Origin: Lactobacillus sp. UBA5804
GTDB lineage: Bacteria > Bacillota > Bacilli > Lactobacillales > Lactobacillaceae
Assembly (NCBI GenBank): GCA_002418055.1
Contig: DIDI01000042.1
Span: 3,002 to 11,964, forward strand
Direction: 5' to 3'
Length of the DNA stretch: 8,963 nucleotides
Positions 6,197 to 8,963 of this stretch are shown here, piece after piece; within the stretch, counting starts at the first letter, position 1, and every line of letters starts with the position of its first letter. The position numbers and the translations under genes are program-made. Under the pieces are notes generated by a model. That model was not told the DNA's origin and made no database searches. It saw nothing but the letters and a program-made list of their open reading frames with translations.

Positions 6197-7048
6197 ATGA
6201 TTGAATTGTTCAAGGCAATCCTCTTTGGGATTGTTGAAGGTATCACGGAATGGCTGCCAATCAGTAGTACAGGGCATATGATTCTCCTGGATGAGTTTGT
6301 CAAACTAGACGTCACCAAGAGTTTCTATAGTATGTTCGAAGTAGTTATTCAATTTGGAGCCATTATGGCGGTTGTCGTCATTTATTGGAAACGAATTTGG
6401 CCCTTTAAAGTTAACCACGAAACTGGTATCAATGCGCCGACGGGACTCTGGCGGGTCATTGATAAAGGCACCTTTATCATGTGGATTAAGATTTTAATTG
6501 CTTGTGTGCCAGCTGGCATTATTGGCATTAAGTTTAATGATCTCTTTGAAAAATTGTTCTATAACCCAACTTGTGTTGCACTTGCCTTAATCATCTTCGG
6601 GATTGCCTTCATTTTGATTGAAAACTTTAATCAAGGCCATCGTCCTAAAATTAACAGTATCGCTGAATTATCGTATTATGCAGTCATTATGATTGGTTTT
6701 TTCCAATTAATCGCCGCGGTTTTCCCAGGAACATCACGTTCCGGTGCTACTATCCTTGGTGCTTTGCTACTCGGCGTTTCAAGAACGGTAGCTGCTGAAT
6801 TTACCTTCTTCTTAGCGATTCCTGTAATGTTCGGCGCTGCCCTGTTCAAATTAGTTGAATTTGGCTTCGCCTTTACTAGCATTGAGCTAATTATCTTAGC
6901 CGCTGGTTTAATTACGGCCTTTGTGTCATCCATTATTGTTATTAAACTGTTAATGCAGTACATTAAGAAACACGACTTTAAAATATTCGGTTGGTACCGA
7001 ATTGCACTTGGTTTGGTGGTCCTAACCTACTTCCTGATTGCAAAATAA
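6197..7048 (+). CDS. uppP: Undecaprenyl-diphosphatase UppP/BacA
   Basis: 283-residue integral membrane enzyme that removes a phosphate from undecaprenyl diphosphate at the outer membrane face, recycling the lipid carrier for peptidoglycan and teichoic acid synthesis; high levels give bacitracin resistance. Motif 1, EGITEWLPISSTGH (14-27), supplies Glu14, Glu18 and His27. Motif 2, PGTSRSG (177-183), supplies Arg181. Hydrophobic segments lie near 46-64, 96-112, 125-142, 160-176, 187-195, 201-218, 229-251 and 265-281, fitting the multi-pass fold. ATG 6197 is chosen because the family begins a few residues before the first glutamate motif and AAAGGA (6181-6186) precedes it by ten bases; upstream in-frame starts fall in the promoter or leader. 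Monocistronic, with its own promoter and terminator. Confidence 0.96.
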   Translation: MIELFKAILFGIVEGITEWLPISSTGHMILLDEFVKLDVTKSFYSMFEVVIQFGAIMAVVVIYWKRIWPFKVNHETGINAPTGLWRVIDKGTFIMWIKILIACVPAGIIGIKFNDLFEKLFYNPTCVALALIIFGIAFILIENFNQGHRPKINSIAELSYYAVIMIGFFQLIAAVFPGTSRSGATILGALLLGVSRTVAAEFTFFLAIPVMFGAALFKLVEFGFAFTSIELIILAAGLITAFVSSIIVIKLLMQYIKKHDFKIFGWYRIALGLVVLTYFLIAK

Positions 7049-7056
7049 ACTTTTCG

Positions 7057-7090
7057 AAAAGGCACCCCCGATGTACGGGATGCTTTTTTT
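7057..7090 (+). terminator. Rho-independent terminator of uppP
   Basis: CCCG, loop ATGTA, CGGG form the core, with an outer GCA/TGC pairing and A-run opposite the T-run (seven T, 7084-7090). It begins nine bases after the uppP stop. Confidence 0.85.
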
Positions 7091-7422
7091 AATACTCTCA
7101 TTGACTGGCTATCATACTAGCCCGAACCTTGACCGTGCTGTATAACTACCAAAAATTATCACCAAGCGATTATTACCAAACAAAGTGTTCCTTTAGCAGC
7201 AATCAATGCACTTTGAAACAGATTATGACAATCGCAACCCCGCAAATCTGGACAGAAGCTGCGACCCTGAACGAGCTCATTAAACCTGCGACACACTATA
7301 AAAGTCAGCTTGAGTTAAAATTACCCTAGCAGACCCATATATCCTCTCAGAAAGGATTGTATCGCGCCATTACGAATACCAAAGCCTACATAAACATTTT
7401 ACAAAACGGCTTTAGCCGCTCA
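7091..7422. other. Intergenic stretch with no convincing gene
   Basis: About 330 bases between the uppP terminator and the hairpins that end the tRNA operon. A 66-codon open frame from TTG at 7129 on the plus strand has no ribosome site and its product is not recognised. A shorter frame follows AGAAAGGA at 7349-7356, but the TTG directly abuts it. A small perfect inverted repeat CGGCT TT AGCCG lies near 7407-7418. This may be decayed sequence or spacer, and I see no known RNA motif. Confidence 0.6.
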
Positions 7423-7472
7423 AGAGATAAAAAGCACTCACGTTGTATCATTAGTGCTTTTCTGTGATCTCT
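7423..7472. terminator. Second hairpin, probable back-up terminator of the tRNA operon
   Basis: Arms AAAAGCACT (7430-7438) and AGTGCTTTT (7453-7461) pair perfectly over a 14-base loop. Outer arms AGAGAT (7423-7428) and ATCTCT (7467-7472) also pair. Read on the minus strand the stem is followed by TTTTTA, so it fits a terminator for transcription leaving the tRNA genes. It lies about 30 bases beyond the primary terminator. Confidence 0.6.
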
Positions 7473-7490
7473 GGTTATTATTTTAGCCAA

Positions 7491-7519
7491 CAAAAAAAGC
7501 CATGATTATTATCATGACT
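7491..7519 (-). terminator. Rho-independent terminator of the rRNA-tRNA operon
   Basis: On the minus strand AGTCATGAT (7519-7511), loop AATA, ATCATGGCT (7506-7498) with one G-T pair, followed by seven T. It lies eight bases past the last tRNA gene (Ser-GCT) and ends the operon. Confidence 0.88.
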
Positions 7520-7527
7520 TGACTGAA

Positions 7528-7616
7528 CGGAGTGGGAGGGATTCGAACTCTCGCGCCGGGAAACCCAGCCTACACCCTTAGCAGGGGCGCCTCTTCAGCC
7601 ACTTGAGTACCACTCC
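7528..7616 (-). tRNA. tRNA-Ser (GCT)
   Basis: Last tRNA of the array. Acceptor GGAGTGG/CCACTCC with discriminator G, long variable arm expected of serine tRNA, anticodon loop CTGCTAA giving GCT, which reads AGC and AGU. The T-stem reads GAGAG against CCCTC, leaving an A52-C62 mismatch. CCA is not encoded. Confidence 0.93.
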
Positions 7617-7618
7617 AA

Positions 7619-7692
<74 letters not shown>

Positions 7693-7695
7693 ATA

Positions 7696-7766
7696 AGCGG
7701 GTAACGAGAATCGAACTCGCGACTAAAGCTTGGAAGGCTTTCGTTTTACCACTAAACCATACCCGC
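7696..7766 (-). tRNA. tRNA-Gly (TCC)
   Basis: Acceptor GCGGGTA/TACCCGC with discriminator T as usual for bacterial glycine tRNA. Anticodon loop CTTCCAA. At 71 bases it has a short D-loop. Reads GGA and GGG. CCA is not encoded. Confidence 0.97.
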
Positions 7767-7798
7767 ATATGCTTAAAAACTAACTCAACTAATAAAAG

Positions 7799-7871
7799 TG
7801 GCGCGGGACGGAATCGAACCGCCGACACAAGGAGCTTCAATCCTTTGCTCTACCAACTGAGCTACCGAGCC
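7799..7871 (-). tRNA. tRNA-Phe (GAA), acceptor mismatch
   Basis: Anticodon stem AAGGA/TCCTT with loop TTGAAGC, so anticodon GAA followed by G37 rather than the more common A37. The acceptor arms GGCTCGG and CCGCGCC pair except at 4-69, where U faces C. Discriminator A. A 32-base gap separates it from tRNA-Gly (TCC). CCA is not encoded. Probably functional, but see the finding on the mismatch. Confidence 0.93.
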
Positions 7872-7877
7872 ATCTTA

Positions 7878-7951
7878 CGGTCCACATGGGATTTGAACCC
7901 ATGATCTCCTCCGTGACAGGGAGGCGAGATAAACCACTGCTCCAGTGGACC
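7878..7951 (-). tRNA. tRNA-Asp (GTC)
   Basis: Acceptor GGTCCAC/GTGGACC with discriminator G, typical of aspartate. Anticodon stem CCTCC/GGAGG around CTGTCAC. The D-arm is unusual in sequence (GAGC against TCTC, three firm pairs) but other stems pair fully. CCA is not encoded. Confidence 0.96.
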
Positions 7952-7956
7952 ATATA

Positions 7957-8030
<74 letters not shown>

Positions 8031-8060
8031 ACGATAATATTCCATAAGTTTAAAGGCCTA

Positions 8061-8134
8061 TGGACCTTGTAGGGCTCGAACCTACGACAAGACGGTTATG
8101 AGCCGTCTGCTCTAACCAACTGAGCTAAAGGTCC
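8061..8134 (-). tRNA. tRNA-Ile2 (CAT, presumed lysidine-modified)
   Basis: Acceptor GGACCTT/AAGGTCC, anticodon stem GACGG/CCGTC with loop CTCATAA. The CAT anticodon alone would suggest methionine, but the body closely resembles the Bacillus minor isoleucine tRNA as I remember it, and its place between elongator Met and fMet is as in the trnB cluster. TilS would convert C34 to lysidine so that it reads AUA. Identity is inferred. Confidence 0.85.
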
Positions 8135-8146
8135 GAGCTTACAATA

Positions 8147-8220
8147 TAGCGGCGGGGGGGATCGAACCCTCGACCTCCCGGGTATGAACCGGACGCTCTA
8201 GCCAGCTGAGCTACACCGCC
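8147..8220 (-). tRNA. Elongator tRNA-Met (CAT), T-stem mismatch
   Basis: Acceptor GGCGGTG/CGCCGCT (first pair G-T), anticodon loop TTCATAC. The sequence follows Bacillus elongator methionine tRNA as I recall it. The T-stem GAGGG faces CCCCC, leaving A50-C64 unpaired; the 3' side lies in a run of seven G (8154-8160). CCA is not encoded. Confidence 0.92.
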
Positions 8221-8255
8221 ATTAGTAACCTAATGGTAAAAATATTCAGTTACAA

Positions 8256-8329
8256 TCGGGAAAACAGGATTCGAACCTGCGACCCCCTGGTCCCAAACCA
8301 GGTGCTCTACCAAGCTGAGCCATTTCCCG
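8256..8329 (-). tRNA. tRNA-Pro (TGG)
   Basis: Acceptor CGGGAAA/TTTCCCG, anticodon stem CCTGG/CCAGG around TTTGGGA. Reads all CCN codons by wobble. Starts 35 bases upstream of tRNA-Met, one of the wider gaps in the array. CCA is not encoded. Confidence 0.97.
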
Positions 8330-8334
8330 TCAAG

Positions 8335-8408
8335 TGCACCCTGTAGGACTTGAACCTACAACCTTCTGATTCGTAGTCAGACACTCTATCCAGTTGCGCT
8401 AAGGGTGC
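8335..8408 (-). tRNA. tRNA-Arg (ACG)
   Basis: Acceptor GCACCCT/AGGGTGC, anticodon loop CTACGAA. A34 is expected to be changed to inosine by TadA so that it reads CGU, CGC and CGA. The D-stem GCGC against GAGT has a G12-A23 mismatch. CCA is not encoded. Confidence 0.95.
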
Positions 8409-8416
8409 GTCAGTAA

Positions 8417-8502
8417 TGCCTCGGACCGGAGTCGAACCGGTACGGTTGAAACCAACCGCGGGATTTTAAGTCCCGTGCGTCTACCAATTCCGCCACCAAG
8501 GC
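8417..8502 (-). tRNA. tRNA-Leu (TAA)
   Basis: Long variable arm (CGGTTGGTTTCAACCG), acceptor GCCTTGG/CCGAGGC with one G-T pair, anticodon stem CGGGA/TCCCG around CTTAAAA. Reads UUA and UUG. CCA is not encoded. Confidence 0.97.
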
Positions 8503-8515
8503 GATATATTACTGA

Positions 8516-8587
8516 AGCGGAAGACGGGATTCGAACCCGCGACCCCCACCATGGCAAGGTGATGTTCTACCACTGAACTACTTCCGC
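8516..8587 (-). tRNA. tRNA-Gly (GCC)
   Basis: Acceptor GCGGAAG/CTTCCGC with discriminator T, anticodon loop TTGCCAT. Reads GGC and GGU, complementing Gly-TCC in the same array. All stems pair. CCA is not encoded. Confidence 0.97.
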
Positions 8588-8592
8588 AATAA

Positions 8593-8665
8593 TGCCGATT
8601 ATACGATTTGAACGTACGACCCCCTGTTTACAAGACAGATGCTCTACCAACTGAGCTAAATCGGC
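8593..8665 (-). tRNA. tRNA-Thr (TGT)
   Basis: Acceptor GCCGATT/AATCGGC, anticodon stem TCTGT/ACAGG around CTTGTAA, T-stem GTACG/CGTAT with one G-T pair. CCA is not encoded. Confidence 0.97.
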
Positions 8666-8692
8666 TTGGATTAAATCAAATTAATGATCTAA

Positions 8693-8774
8693 TACGGGTG
8701 ATGGGACTTGAACCCATACGTCCGAAAACACTAGAACCTAAATCTAGCGCGTCTGCCAATTCCGCCACACCCGC
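8693..8774 (-). tRNA. tRNA-Leu (TAG)
   Basis: Class II tRNA with a variable arm, anticodon stem CTAGA/TCTAG around TTTAGGT. Acceptor GCGGGTG/CACCCGT closes with a G1-T72 wobble. Reads CUN codons. CCA is not encoded. Confidence 0.97.
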
Positions 8775-8787
8775 AAATTAAGGGACA

Positions 8788-8860
8788 TGAGTCGTGACGG
8801 GCTTGAACCGTCGACCCTCTGATTAAAAGTCAGATGCTCTACCGACTGAGCTAACGACTC
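8788..8860 (-). tRNA. tRNA-Lys (TTT)
   Basis: Acceptor GAGTCGT/ACGACTC, anticodon stem TCTGA/TCAGA around CTTTTAA. Only two bases separate it from tRNA-Val. Reads AAA and AAG. CCA is not encoded. Confidence 0.97.
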
Positions 8861-8862
8861 GA

Positions 8863-8935
8863 TGGAGGATACAGGGCTCGAACCTGTGACCCTCTGCTTG
8901 TAAGGCAGACGCTCTCCCAGCTGAGCTAATCCTCC
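8863..8935 (-). tRNA. tRNA-Val (TAC)
   Basis: First tRNA of the array in transcription order. Acceptor GGAGGAT/ATCCTCC, anticodon loop CTTACAA. It begins about three bases after the 5S rRNA, so 5S and tRNA maturation must share the same processing cuts. CCA is not encoded. Confidence 0.97.
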
Positions 8936-8938
8936 ATT

Positions 8939-8963
8939 GTACGGCAACGTCCTACCCTCGCAG
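8939..8963 (-). rRNA. rrf: 5S ribosomal RNA, 3' end only
   Basis: The minus strand of the last 25 bases reads CTGCGAGGGTAGGACGTTGC and then CGTAC, the conserved loop and helix near the 3' end of 5S rRNA. The gene continues past the window edge, and 16S and 23S genes are expected beyond it. The exact 3' end is uncertain by a few bases. This makes the tRNA array part of a ribosomal RNA operon. Confidence 0.85.

Noticed and set aside
6676..6963. 95-codon minus-strand open frame inside uppP
   Set aside because: Shadow of uppP, covering the PGTSRSG motif region; no independent support.
7129..7329. 66-codon open frame on the plus strand from TTG
   Set aside because: No ribosome site, no recognisable motif, and the TTG has no support; kept only as a note on the intergenic stretch.
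8744..8947. Open frame of 67 codons on the minus strand giving a GLAQLGERLPYKQRV-like product
   Set aside because: It runs through tRNA-Leu, tRNA-Lys and tRNA-Val. Such strings are a well-known false protein produced by translating tRNA genes.

Overview
The window looks like chromosomal DNA from a low-to-moderate-GC Gram-positive bacterium of the order Lactobacillales, most likely a member of the Lactobacillaceae. Three things point there: a GlvC/GlvA-type phosphotransferase pathway for alpha-glucosides, an ABC-F protein of the YkpA/YbiT type, and a long tRNA array behind a 5S rRNA gene whose order resembles the Bacillus trnB cluster. No species is claimed.

Layout. 1-2293 (minus): a sugar operon, glvA (6-phospho-alpha-glucosidase) followed by glvC (PTS EIIC, cut off by the window edge). 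GlvC would import and phosphorylate maltose-like alpha-glucosides, and GlvA would hydrolyse the 6-phosphate product. 2294-2533: a divergent control region with a CcpA (cre) site one base from consensus, a promoter and a palindrome just after its expected start, and an extended -10 promoter facing the other way. 2534-4363 (plus): a solitary 609-residue fusion of a GIY-YIG nuclease domain to a DUF2075/Schlafen-type helicase. This is the least explained gene here and the best candidate for a nucleic-acid processing or phage-defence role. 4372-4402: a terminator shared by two convergent genes. 4408-6030 (minus): a TTG-initiated ABC-F ATPase whose second ATP site looks degenerate. 6030-6196: back-to-back promoters. 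6197-7048 (plus): uppP, undecaprenyl-diphosphatase, with its own terminator.

7091-7490 has no convincing gene, only hairpins. 7528-8935 (minus) holds 16 tRNA genes, in transcription order Val-TAC, Lys-TTT, Leu-TAG, Thr-TGT, Gly-GCC, Leu-TAA, Arg-ACG, Pro-TGG, Met-CAT, Ile2-CAT, fMet-CAT, Asp-GTC, Phe-GAA, Gly-TCC, Ile-GAT, Ser-GCT. The last 25 bases of the window are the 3' end of a 5S rRNA, so the array is the tail of a ribosomal RNA operon. None of the tRNA genes encodes CCA, and four have a single stem mismatch.

Most of the window is ordinary core genome. The items that merit follow-up are the GIY-YIG-helicase fusion, the asymmetric ABC-F protein, the layered control of glvA, and the mismatched tRNAs. 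All family assignments were made by eye from motifs and remembered relatives; no database search was run.
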